From Lentimicrobiaceae bacterium (lineage in GTDB: Bacteria > Bacteroidota > Bacteroidia > Bacteroidales > WCHB1-69), in NCBI GenBank assembly GCA_009787485.1, contig WQWP01000066.1, positions 1-12,654 on the forward strand: 12,654 bases of DNA, read 5' to 3'. Positions within the stretch are counted from its first letter, which is position 1. Each line of letters starts with the position of its first letter. The position numbers were made by a program, and so were the translations under genes. Below the pieces are notes generated by a model. The model was given only the letters and a program-made list of their open reading frames with translations, was not told where the DNA came from and ran no database searches. Positions 6,885 through 12,579 of the stretch are shown in pieces.

Positions 6885-6892
6885 TATTTTTG
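6885..6892 (+). promoter_or_regulatory. Predicted -7 promoter element of the AAA_14 ATPase gene
   Basis: TATTTTTG is a full match to TAnnTTTG, 12 bases after the regulator's stop. No TTG is seen at the usual -33 distance. Transcription would start near 6899, just ahead of the two leader repeats. Confidence 0.4.
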
Positions 6893-6902
6893 CCGCTGAT
6901 TA

Positions 6903-6955
6903 ATGTAGTTTTATCATAATAAAACAACATATATATGTAGTTTTGTCATAATAAA
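6903..6955 (+). repeat. Two direct repeats (21 bases, period 32) in the ATPase leader; the first contains a palindrome
   Basis: ATGTAGTTTTrTCATAATAAA occurs at 6903-6923 and again at 6935-6955 with one difference (A/G). In the first copy GTTTTAT-CATA-ATAAAAC (6908-6925) is a perfect 7-bp inverted repeat; the second has lost most of the symmetry. The pair ends 15 bases before the ATPase ATG. An operator or RNA leader element is possible. Confidence 0.8.
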
Positions 6956-6970
6956 TAAACAATAAAATAT

Positions 6971-8110
6971 ATGATTAATAGAATTCTGAATCTAGATAAT
7001 ATCCATAATGACAGTACTTTTGTATGGGGAGCGCGTCAAGTTGGAAAAACCACATTGATTAAAGAAGCATATCCTGATGCTACTTACTATGACTTGCTTC
7101 AGGCAAAAGATTTTGAGCGTTTATTGCGCAACCCGTCTTTGCTTAGTGAAGATTTAGCAACTTTGAACAATGGAGACACAGTTGTTATTGATGAAGTGCA
7201 AAAAATACCACAACTATTGGATGAAGTTCATTCATTGATTTTTAGCAAAAACATTCGATTTATTTTAAGTGGATCAAGTCCTCGTAAACTAAAACGTCAC
7301 GGTGCCAATCTACTTGGAGGGAGAGCGCTTAAAGAGATTCTATACCCTTTAGTAAGCGCAGAAATTCCTGATTTTGACATTTATAAAGCGATACGACATG
7401 GTATGTTGCCTCGGCATTATTTAATATCTGATCCCTGGAAACGATTGGGGGCGTACATCGGCGTATATCTCAATGAAGAAATTAGAGAAGAAGCTTTAAC
7501 GAGGCAACTAAAAAACTTTTCCCGGTTTATGGAAATTGCTGCCTTCTCTAATGGTGAAATCCTTGTTTATAAAAATATTGCACAAGATTGTGGCATTGAC
7601 TACCGCACTGTAAAAGATTACTTTGAAATATTGGTGGATACGCTTGTGGGCTATTTAATTCCAAGTTTTACACATACTCAGAAAAGGCGTAGCATACAAG
7701 CGCCAAAATTTTATTATTTTGACGTCGGGATTGCCAACTATCTAAGAAACAGGCGTGATATTCAACTCGGCTCTATTGACTTTGGGCATGCTTTTGAACA
7801 TTTTATCATTCAAGAACTTATCGCTTATTTAGGGTATAATGAAAAAAGCGAGCAACTTTCCTATTGGCGCACAACTTCCGGATATGAAGTGGATGCAATT
7901 ATTGGCAACGGACGTATTGCCATAGAAATAAAAGCCACCGAGGAAATACAACCACGCCATCTGAAAGGATTGAAAGCTTTTCAGGAAGAGTTTCCCGATT
8001 GCCGCCTCATTACAGTTTCTTTCGATCTAAGACCTCGAGTTACGCATGGCGTAGAGGTTTATCCCGCAACTGACTTTTTGAAGAAGTTGTGGAATCATGA
8101 AATCGTGTAA
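6971..8110 (+). CDS. ATP-binding protein with AAA_14 and DUF4143 domains
   Basis: A 379-residue P-loop ATPase. Walker A is GARQVGKTT (20-28), Walker B is VVIDEVQK (71-78), and sensor-1-like FILSGSS (97-103) is followed by a basic stretch (PRKLKRHGANLLGGRA) that in this family supplies an arginine finger. The middle third is helical and resembles a winged-helix linker (YKNIAQDCGIDYRTVKDYFEILVDTL). The C-terminal DUF4143 part carries Asp308 in YEVDAII and Glu319-x-Lys321 in AIEIKA, which matches a PD-(D/E)xK nuclease-like core. These genes are common, mobile and often multicopy in Bacteroidota and anaerobes; their role is not established, and neither DNA processing nor toxin-like activity can be decided here. 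The protein appears intact. The gene stands alone on its strand behind its own -7 element and paired leader repeats, and converges on the sirtuin gene. Confidence 0.9.
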   Translation: MINRILNLDNIHNDSTFVWGARQVGKTTLIKEAYPDATYYDLLQAKDFERLLRNPSLLSEDLATLNNGDTVVIDEVQKIPQLLDEVHSLIFSKNIRFILSGSSPRKLKRHGANLLGGRALKEILYPLVSAEIPDFDIYKAIRHGMLPRHYLISDPWKRLGAYIGVYLNEEIREEALTRQLKNFSRFMEIAAFSNGEILVYKNIAQDCGIDYRTVKDYFEILVDTLVGYLIPSFTHTQKRRSIQAPKFYYFDVGIANYLRNRRDIQLGSIDFGHAFEHFIIQELIAYLGYNEKSEQLSYWRTTSGYEVDAIIGNGRIAIEIKATEEIQPRHLKGLKAFQEEFPDCRLITVSFDLRPRVTHGVEVYPATDFLKKLWNHEIV

Positions 8111-8135
8111 GAAAGTTCTACCAATTATTGCATTT

Positions 8136-8819
8136 CTAACGAGCCACTAACTCTCCCCACAATCTCTTCATCCCTACAGTTGCCCTCTCCTTAATAAAAT
8201 GCACCGGTCGGGTAATGGGCTGCACTTCCTTAGGATCAACAACATAAATTTGAGCATCGCGGCGTGCAGAGTACAGCAACCCTGCTGCCGGATACACATT
8301 TAACGAAGTACCGATGATAATGATGATGTCGGCCTGGGCTACTATTTCAGCTGCTTGATGAATTAACGGGACATCCTCGCCAAACCACACAATAAACGGG
8401 CGTAATAATTGACCGTCCGGAGCCAAATCCCCAAATGCAAAGGCTTCATATCCAATGTCTGTTACATGTTTTTTCCGGTCATCGCTACACACTTTGGTGA
8501 GTTCTCCATGCAAATGAATAATGTGGGTAGAGCCGGCGCGTTCGTGCAAATCATCCACATTTTGCGTAATCACCGTTACCTCATAATGTTGCTCTAATTC
8601 GGCGATAATCTTGTGGGCTTCGTTGGGCGCCACATTTGCCAATTGGGCTCTGCGTTGATTATAAAAATCAACCACTAATACCGGGTTTTGATACCAGCCT
8701 TCAATGCTGGCGACCTCCATTACGTTGTAGTTTTCCCAAAGCCCGTCGCTGTCTCTAAATGTGCTGATGCCGCTCTCGGCGCTTACGCCTGCACCTGAAA
8801 GGATTACTAGTTTTTTCAT
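8136..8819 (-). CDS. cobB: SIR2-family NAD-dependent protein deacylase (sirtuin, zinc-less type)
   Basis: A 227-residue cytosolic enzyme that should remove acyl groups from lysines using NAD+, giving nicotinamide and O-acyl-ADP-ribose. The NAD-binding motifs are GAGVSAESGISTFRDSDGLW (9-28) and TQNVDDLHERAG (85-96); the catalytic His is 104 in LHGEL. Tyr53 and Arg56 (FYNQRR) form the YxxR motif of class III sirtuins, which favours succinyl or malonyl over acetyl groups. The zinc-ribbon cysteines of most family members are missing: only one Cys follows the catalytic His, as in a known zinc-independent Bacteroidota subgroup. WFGEDVP, GTSLNVYPAAGL and the YVVDPKE segment are intact. The ATG at 8819 (MKKLVILSGAG) is preferred over an upstream in-frame ATG at 8852, because the fold begins there. 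The gene stands alone and is convergent with the ATPase. Confidence 0.93.
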   Translation of the reverse strand: MKKLVILSGAGVSAESGISTFRDSDGLWENYNVMEVASIEGWYQNPVLVVDFYNQRRAQLANVAPNEAHKIIAELEQHYEVTVITQNVDDLHERAGSTHIIHLHGELTKVCSDDRKKHVTDIGYEAFAFGDLAPDGQLLRPFIVWFGEDVPLIHQAAEIVAQADIIIIIGTSLNVYPAAGLLYSARRDAQIYVVDPKEVQPITRPVHFIKERATVGMKRLWGELVAR

Positions 8820-8972
8820 GTTATACGGTTTTACGCCGCGAATATAGTTCAAAAATCTTTCAGCACATCGTTTTTACGCAGTTGAATTATTGAAGGGCTT
8901 TTGTTTCTTGATTTTTCATACTCTTTCTGTTTTGTTTTAATCAATTTGATGCGGCATAGTTTTATTCTTTTT

Positions 8973-9416
8973 TTAACCCCGCAAATAATCGTATTCAAAA
9001 GGAAGTATAATCTTTTCGGCAAAGTCAATAATACCACATTTGCCATTCTTCACAGCCATTATATAAGCGAGGTCTGTAAAGCATCTTGCTTTAAAATCTG
9101 AATATTCAATAGATAAGATAATGTTATTATTTCTGTCAATAACTCCCCATTTTTTTTCTTTTTCTACTTTAAAACAAGGTGTACCATTCCAATTACACTC
9201 ATAAATAGTGTCATATTCAAAGGGTATGATGATGTTTCCCTGCCAATCCAACACGCCTGTTTTATTCTCTTTTCGAGGAATTATAAATTCTTTGCTTGCT
9301 CCCACGGGTGCGTCGTACTCAAAAGGGATCATTACTTTTCCTTTTGCATTTTTATAGCCGTATTTTCCGGCTTCGTTCCTTTGAGGTCTGTGCTCGATAA
9401 ATTTAGTTTTTGCCAT
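8973..9416 (-). CDS. WG-repeat protein
   Basis: A 147-residue protein made of four WG (KWG) repeats with a period of about 36 residues: 18-35 (GKYGYKNAKGKVMIPFEYD), 52-69 (KTGVLDWQGNIIIPFEYD), 88-105 (KKWGVIDRNNNIILSIEYS) and 126-143 (GKCGIIDFAEKIILPFEYD). WG repeats are small beta-rich units found in surface or cytosolic proteins of unknown role. No signal peptide is visible; the start MAKTKFIEHRPQRNEAG is polar, so a cytosolic location is likely. It is short for the family, which often has ten or more repeats, and no additional domain is present. A full-match -7 element lies about 24 bases upstream. The 150 bases between this gene and the sirtuin hold no convincing gene. No function can be assigned. 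Confidence 0.85.
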   Translation of the reverse strand: MAKTKFIEHRPQRNEAGKYGYKNAKGKVMIPFEYDAPVGASKEFIIPRKENKTGVLDWQGNIIIPFEYDTIYECNWNGTPCFKVEKEKKWGVIDRNNNIILSIEYSDFKARCFTDLAYIMAVKNGKCGIIDFAEKIILPFEYDYLRG

Positions 9417-9439
9417 TTTTTATCCTTTAAAATTTTTGG

Positions 9440-9447
9440 CAAAAATA
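9440..9447 (-). promoter_or_regulatory. Predicted -7 promoter element of the WG-repeat gene
   Basis: On the minus strand this reads TATTTTTG, a full match to TAnnTTTG, placing the start site near 9433 and the leader at about 17 bases. No clear -33 TTG was found. Confidence 0.45.
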
Positions 9448-9525
9448 GCGTGGGGGTACGTCAGGACTTGTCGGTGGGGAAAATAAATGATAATCTTTGG
9501 GAATGTTAACACATCTAAAGTTCTC

Positions 9526-9630
9526 TTTTCACCGTTAGGTGAAAAACGAGTGATAACCCCGTGCAAGCGTAGCGCAGCTCGGGGTGTAGCAATGCAACCA
9601 ACGAACCTTGAACTCCGTAGGAGTTCAACA
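9526..9630. repeat. Left inverted flank of the transposase unit (three hairpins)
   Basis: Hairpin 1 at 9526-9545: TTTTCACC/GGTGAAAA with loop GTTA. Hairpin 2 at 9557-9584: outer stem CCCCG/CGGGG, then GC/GC, then GCG/CGC around TAG with small internal loops. Hairpin 3 at 9608-9628: TTGAACTCC/GGAGTTCAA with loop GTA. The transposase stop codon lies 8 bases inside hairpin 3's end. The block is an inverted copy of 10174-10278. Confidence 0.88.
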
Positions 9631-9635
9631 TCTCT

Positions 9636-10091
9636 CTAATTATCCACCCAAAACCACTTCTCATCCATTTCAATACTATGCTCCTTGAAAAAACGTAAAA
9701 TCTCATCACGAAAACTTTCCTTTTTGTGATGTTCCTGCTGGTTTCTGATATAATTGATTAGGATATCTCTTTCCTTATATGAATAAGTTAAAGCGCAGTA
9801 CTTTATACCCCAACCTCTAAAATTTGGAAAAAATCCCGATTGTTTCATCCATTTTGATGACGCTATTTTTATATCCTTAATATAATCTGCCAAAGCAATG
9901 GAAGGATGTAAGTCTGAAAGAATGTGAATATGATCTTCCATACCATTAATTTTGAATGAGACGCACTTTTTATTCTCAATAATTCCTGATATGTAATTTT
10001 TTAATCTGTTAAAATGAAGTAGATCAATTGTCTTTTCGCTGGCTTTGGTGCGAAAAACGATGTGATAGAGTATTTGACGATAAGCTGACAT
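9636..10091 (-). CDS. tnpA: IS200/IS605-family Y1 (HUH) transposase, REP-associated type
   Basis: A 151-residue single-strand DNA endonuclease and transposase. The metal-binding HUH motif is His54-Ile-His56 (MEDHIHIL), and the catalytic tyrosine is most likely Tyr114 in LINYIRNQQEHHKK, with Gln118 on the same helix. The N-terminus SAYRQILYHIVFRTK and the GWGIKYCALTYSY segment are typical of the family. Length is normal (about 150) and no frame break is seen, so it may be active. The start ATG at 10091 is supported by a promoter at 10112-10142. It sits between long inverted hairpin blocks, which suggests the enzyme acts on these REP-like sequences. No TnpB/IscB partner is present. Confidence 0.92.
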   Translation of the reverse strand: MSAYRQILYHIVFRTKASEKTIDLLHFNRLKNYISGIIENKKCVSFKINGMEDHIHILSDLHPSIALADYIKDIKIASSKWMKQSGFFPNFRGWGIKYCALTYSYKERDILINYIRNQQEHHKKESFRDEILRFFKEHSIEMDEKWFWVDN

Positions 10092-10111
10092 GGTTTATGT
10101 TTTTTGTCGTG

Positions 10112-10142
10112 CAAATATACGTTATGGAAAGGCGTTTGTCAA
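10112..10142 (-). promoter_or_regulatory. Predicted transposase promoter
   Basis: On the minus strand TTG (10142-10140, within TTGAC) is followed after 20 bases by TATATTTG (10119-10112), a full TAnnTTTG match. It lies between the right flank and the transposase start, so the unit carries its own promoter. The leader would be about 14 bases. Confidence 0.55.
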
Positions 10143-10173
10143 GGGGGAAGGTGATTATTTTTGAGAAAACTTT

Positions 10174-10278
10174 TGTTGAACTACTACGTAGTTCAGGGTT
10201 AGCGTGTTGCATCTTCTTACCCCGAGCTGCGCTACGCTTGCACGGGGTTATCACTTGTTTTTCACCTAACGGTGAAAA
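10174..10278. repeat. Right inverted flank of the transposase unit (three hairpins)
   Basis: Mirror copy of 9526-9630. Hairpin 3 at 10177-10195: TGAACTAC/GTAGTTCA with loop TAC. Hairpin 2 at 10220-10247 is base-identical to the left copy in reverse. Hairpin 1 at 10259-10278: TTTTCACC/GGTGAAAA with loop TAAC. Relative to the left copy, hairpin 3 has paired changes that keep the stem intact. The remaining DNA to 10357 holds nothing else I can identify. Confidence 0.88.
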
Positions 10279-10357
10279 GGGTTGATCGTTATTTTTGAGG
10301 TAATTTCATTTGAGGTTTGCAGAATTATCGGAAAAAATGATATTGTGCGAGACTATT

Positions 10358-11146
10358 TTAGGATGAGGCAAGGTCTTTGTTCCCCAACCAATCAATTCCT
10401 GTTTCTATTAAACCTTTAGCACTATCTTTAATAAAATTACAATTAATCTTATCTTTAGTTTTCGGAACATAGCTTGGGTGACAACACGTATATCTATTTA
10501 TTCCTTCTTTTATGCATGGATATTGATCTATGATTGATTCAGCGTACTTTCCCCAAAGAAGCCATTTACATGTTGGTTTCCTTAAAATAATAAAACGAAT
10601 TAGCTTTTCTGTAAAAGGGTTCCAAATACCACTATGAGCATTAGAATATTTTTCCTTAGATTTTTCTTTTTTAGGCTTTTCTTCTATAGGTTTCTCTTTG
10701 CAAGTAAAAGCAGTATTCAAAAATAAAACACCCTGATTTTCTAAATTACAAAACCAACATTTTATTGAAGGATTTATTTTAAATTTCTTTCCGATCTCTT
10801 GACGAATGTTATCAATATCAATATCACCTCCTTGATCCATATAATATATTGCCTTGATGATATTTATAAGGGATGTTTGTGAAATAGATTCGAGCCAAGT
10901 ACATTTATCCCCTACTTCAAAAGCGCGACCTGTCGCAACTCCTTCCTGCGGGTAAGGGTCTTGTCCTAAAATAATTACTTTAATCTTTTTTAAATCTGTT
11001 TCCAAAAAACGTAAAACGTTTTCTTTTGGAGTAAAGTTACTTCCTATTTTTACTTCAATATCCTTTAATGTTTTTTTTATTTCATCACTATTAATAAATT
11101 TTTTCCATGATGAATCAACTTTGATGTTTTTCAATAATTCTGACAT
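10358..11146 (-). CDS. ung: Uracil-DNA glycosylase, divergent family 1
   Basis: A 262-residue base-excision repair enzyme that should remove uracil from DNA. Motif A is GQDPYP at 61-66 with the water-activating Asp63; the uracil-binding strand is GVLFLNTAFT (139-148) with Asn144; the minor-groove loop is HPSYVPK with His223. These correspond to GQDPYH, LLLNxxLT and HPSPLS of standard Ung. Differences are Pro for His in motif A, an unusual HPSY loop, and an extra lysine- and glutamate-rich segment at about 150-166 (KEKPIEEKPKKEKSKEK) between the Asn strand and the AHSGIWNPFT helix. A cysteine-containing stretch (KCWFCN, 129-134) precedes the strand. Codon use is more AT-rich than in the neighbours, and the gene lies beside a transposase unit, so transfer is possible. 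It is shorter in conserved core than Ung, and could be a phage- or plasmid-type variant. The WYL gene ends 46 bases upstream on the same strand. Confidence 0.8.
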   Translation of the reverse strand: MSELLKNIKVDSSWKKFINSDEIKKTLKDIEVKIGSNFTPKENVLRFLETDLKKIKVIILGQDPYPQEGVATGRAFEVGDKCTWLESISQTSLINIIKAIYYMDQGGDIDIDNIRQEIGKKFKINPSIKCWFCNLENQGVLFLNTAFTCKEKPIEEKPKKEKSKEKYSNAHSGIWNPFTEKLIRFIILRKPTCKWLLWGKYAESIIDQYPCIKEGINRYTCCHPSYVPKTKDKINCNFIKDSAKGLIETGIDWLGNKDLASS

Positions 11147-11172
11147 AATATTTTTTTTTAAATGTTAATTTT

Positions 11173-11200
11173 CAATTCTCAATTCTCAATTTTCAATTCT
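11173..11200. repeat. Four tandem heptamers CAATTCT across the WYL stop codon
   Basis: Units at 11173, 11180, 11187 and 11194; the third is CAATTTT. The array fills most of the gap between the WYL gene and ung and overlaps the WYL stop (11193-11195), so the last codons of that gene are read from the array. Similar AT-rich heptamer or octamer arrays lie at 227-343. Confidence 0.8.
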
Positions 11201-12104
11201 TTCTATACTGCCTCCCCGCCTCCGCCAACCTCCCCTTCATCGTCTTCCGCAAAGATTCCGGCATCAGCACCTCAATCTGCTCCCCATAGCTCAAAAGTTT
11301 GTTTTCTAATTCAGGGTTGATGATGAGCCTCAAGGAAATTACCTTCCCCCCAGCTTTTTGTGAATGATGCAGTGGTAGCGCCAAAAAATGATTCAGTATG
11401 TAATCTGAGTTGCAGCGGAAAGAGACGGTTTCTTTGGCAGGATTTTGCTGGTTGGGCATATAGGTCAATCCGTAAACATCATCAAATCGGTTGGCGGAAG
11501 ATTCGCGTTGCGGCGTTCGCTTAAATGATGTGGCTGTTACTTCTAAATCGGACATTCTATCCAAGCCGAAAGTGCGGAAATCCTTTTTATCGGCAACATA
11601 CCCAAATAGATACCAACGCCCCTCAAATTCTTTCAATAAATAAGGTTCAACGGAATAGGGAGTATGATTGCCGGTGCTGTAATTCAAATGGTTGAAGCTA
11701 ATAACCAGCCTGTTTCTGATAGCCTGTAGTAATACGCCGATGTTTTCCACGCCTTTGAATGAGCCCGACGGACTGATAGATAAATATTGCCATAAGGCTT
11801 GCTTATTTTTCAGAGCATCAAGAATAACGTCTGCATTTTCAGCTAAACCGATAAAATAGAGCAATTTATCGAAATGCTCACTAATCTCCACATCAATATA
11901 ATAACCTCTTCTATCGTGGTCGTACTCAATTGCAACGCCCAAATTGTAGCGAATATACCCAAGGTCGCGATCCAGCGTACGATTGTCAATGGCAATATCG
12001 TGGTTTGTTAAATAATTCATTATCATTTTTTTCGTCGGAACATCTTTTTTCATTATCCTGCGAATGATGAGATAATTTCTGCGAAGCATGTTTTTATTAA
12101 GCAT
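11193..12104 (-). CDS. WYL-domain transcriptional regulator
   Basis: A 303-residue protein with an N-terminal winged helix (about 10-70; KKMIMNYLTNHDIAIDNRTL followed by DRDLGYIRYNLG) and a C-terminal WYL ligand-sensing domain (about 120-215). The namesake residues are Trp164-Tyr165-Leu166 in GRWYLFGY, followed by RTFGLDRMSDLEV. The end (220-303) is the WCX-type extension usually attached to WYL. Family members bind nucleotides or other small ligands and often control DNA-repair, phage-defence or CRISPR genes. Here the only same-strand neighbour downstream is the uracil-DNA glycosylase, so joint transcription and a link to DNA damage are reasonable but unproved. A full-match -7 element sits at 12125-12132. 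Start ATG 12104 is used; ATG 12089 (residue 6) is a possible alternative. The gene ends with TGA. Confidence 0.9.
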   Translation of the reverse strand: MLNKNMLRRNYLIIRRIMKKDVPTKKMIMNYLTNHDIAIDNRTLDRDLGYIRYNLGVAIEYDHDRRGYYIDVEISEHFDKLLYFIGLAENADVILDALKNKQALWQYLSISPSGSFKGVENIGVLLQAIRNRLVISFNHLNYSTGNHTPYSVEPYLLKEFEGRWYLFGYVADKKDFRTFGLDRMSDLEVTATSFKRTPQRESSANRFDDVYGLTYMPNQQNPAKETVSFRCNSDYILNHFLALPLHHSQKAGGKVISLRLIINPELENKLLSYGEQIEVLMPESLRKTMKGRLAEAGRQYRKN

Positions 12105-12124
12105 AGCATTTATTTTTAAAAATG

Positions 12125-12132
12125 CAAAAGTA
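12125..12132 (-). promoter_or_regulatory. Predicted -7 promoter element of the WYL regulator
   Basis: On the minus strand this reads TACTTTTG, a full TAnnTTTG match, giving a start near 12119 and a leader of about 15 bases. The best upstream TTTG (12149-12146) is too close (13 bases) to be a standard -33 element. The rest of 12133-12291 holds a small hairpin at 12206-12223 (CCGTTT/AAACGG) and no gene I can support. Confidence 0.45.
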
Positions 12133-12291
12133 GAAAATAGTACGACAAATTTATCCCATTTTATCGCATTCGCACCTCAAAAACTCCGCCAAACTACGTT
12201 TTGAACCGTTTGTTTTGAAACGGCTAATTGACGGATACGGTTGTAAGCGTTTGAAAATTAAAGAAAAACAGGATAAAATAAAAAATCAATT

Positions 12292-12549
12292 ATGTACGTT
12301 TTGTTTTGGAGCCCGTACTTGGAATATTTAGAAATCAATAAGGGAATTACTGACCGTACTGCCTTGCGTGATTTAGACCTCTTGATTGAAAAAGGTGTTC
12401 TTCAACGTATTGGCGAAAAGAAAGCCGCATATTACGAGCTGGTAAATGTCGGATATGTCGGAAAAATGTCGGATATGTCGGAAAATATTTTAAACAGATT
12501 TTTTCAGGGAGAATTAAAAGAAGTACGTGCCATCCACTTTTTTTTATAG
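12292..12549 (+). CDS. Short winged-helix ORF, probable remnant of a larger gene
   Basis: An 85-residue frame with a clear winged helix at about 18-50: GITDRTALRDLDLLIEKGVL followed by QRIGEKKAAYYEL. This pattern is usual for the C-terminal DNA-binding end of Fic-domain proteins and of AlbA_2/RecG-like ATP-binding proteins, not for a free-standing regulator, and nothing upstream encodes the missing N-terminal domain. After YYEL the sequence degenerates into a 20-base duplication (12444-12483) that shifts the frame between its copies and gives the low-complexity NVGYVGKMSDMSEN. The stop codon overlaps the predicted promoter of the next gene. I regard it as a fragment left by deletion, with a small independent protein as the alternative. 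The ATG at 12292 is a formal start only. Confidence 0.45.
   Translation: MYVLFWSPYLEYLEINKGITDRTALRDLDLLIEKGVLQRIGEKKAAYYELVNVGYVGKMSDMSENILNRFFQGELKEVRAIHFFL
12444..12483. repeat. Tandem duplication of a 20-mer (four ATGTCGGA cores)
   Basis: AAATGTCGGATATGTCGGAA occurs twice in a row (12444-12463 and 12464-12483) without a mismatch. Each unit contains two ATGTCGGA cores, making four in total. Because 20 is not a multiple of three, the copies are read in different frames: VGYVG in the first and MSDMSE in the second. Confidence 0.9.
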
Positions 12550-12554
12550 CTTTG
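12547..12554 (+). promoter_or_regulatory. Predicted -7 promoter element of the ABC permease gene
   Basis: TAGCTTTG is a full TAnnTTTG match, 25 bases before the ATG, placing the start near 12561. No TTG is found at the -33 distance. The first three bases are the stop codon of the preceding ORF. Confidence 0.45.
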
Positions 12555-12579
12555 CCAAACTTTTTCAACCCCACCCTCT

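Larger units (their letters stand above)
9526..10278 (-). mobile_element. IS200/RAYT-type transposon unit with long hairpin-bearing inverted flanks
   Basis: About 750 bases consisting of one Y1 transposase gene between two 105-base inverted repeats. The flanks match at 91 of 105 positions, and the outer 60 bases differ at one position only. Each flank can fold into three hairpins. Classical IS200 elements have short subterminal hairpins and no long inverted repeats; inverted hairpin blocks on either side of a Y1 transposase are the arrangement of REP/RAYT units. Exact ends and any target duplication cannot be fixed from one copy. Confidence 0.75.

Noticed and set aside
6903..6955. Start of a CRISPR array
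   Set aside because: Only two copies with an 11-base gap, no further repeats and no cas genes; it fits a leader or operator better.
8820..8972. Small RNA or tRNA gene in the gap upstream of the sirtuin
   Set aside because: No cloverleaf, no strong hairpin with a T-tract, and the sequence is low-complexity T-rich DNA.
8849..9046. A lysine-rich 65-codon frame on the minus strand between the WG-repeat gene and the sirtuin
   Set aside because: It begins inside the WG-repeat gene in another frame, its basic composition follows from AT-rich DNA, and there is no recognisable motif or promoter for it.
6971..9416. Defence island formed by the ATPase, sirtuin and WG-repeat protein
   Set aside because: The ATPase and sirtuin are convergent, each gene seems to have its own promoter, and the sirtuin is a plain stand-alone deacylase without the fused domains of SIR2 defence proteins.
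9526..10278. IS605-type element with TnpB or a guide-RNA (omega RNA) region
   Set aside because: There is no TnpB/IscB frame in or next to the unit; only the Y1 transposase is present.
10024..10285. Frames on both strands over the transposase start and right hairpin block
   Set aside because: They read through the hairpins and the transposase promoter; the peptides have no family features and are explained by the inverted flank.
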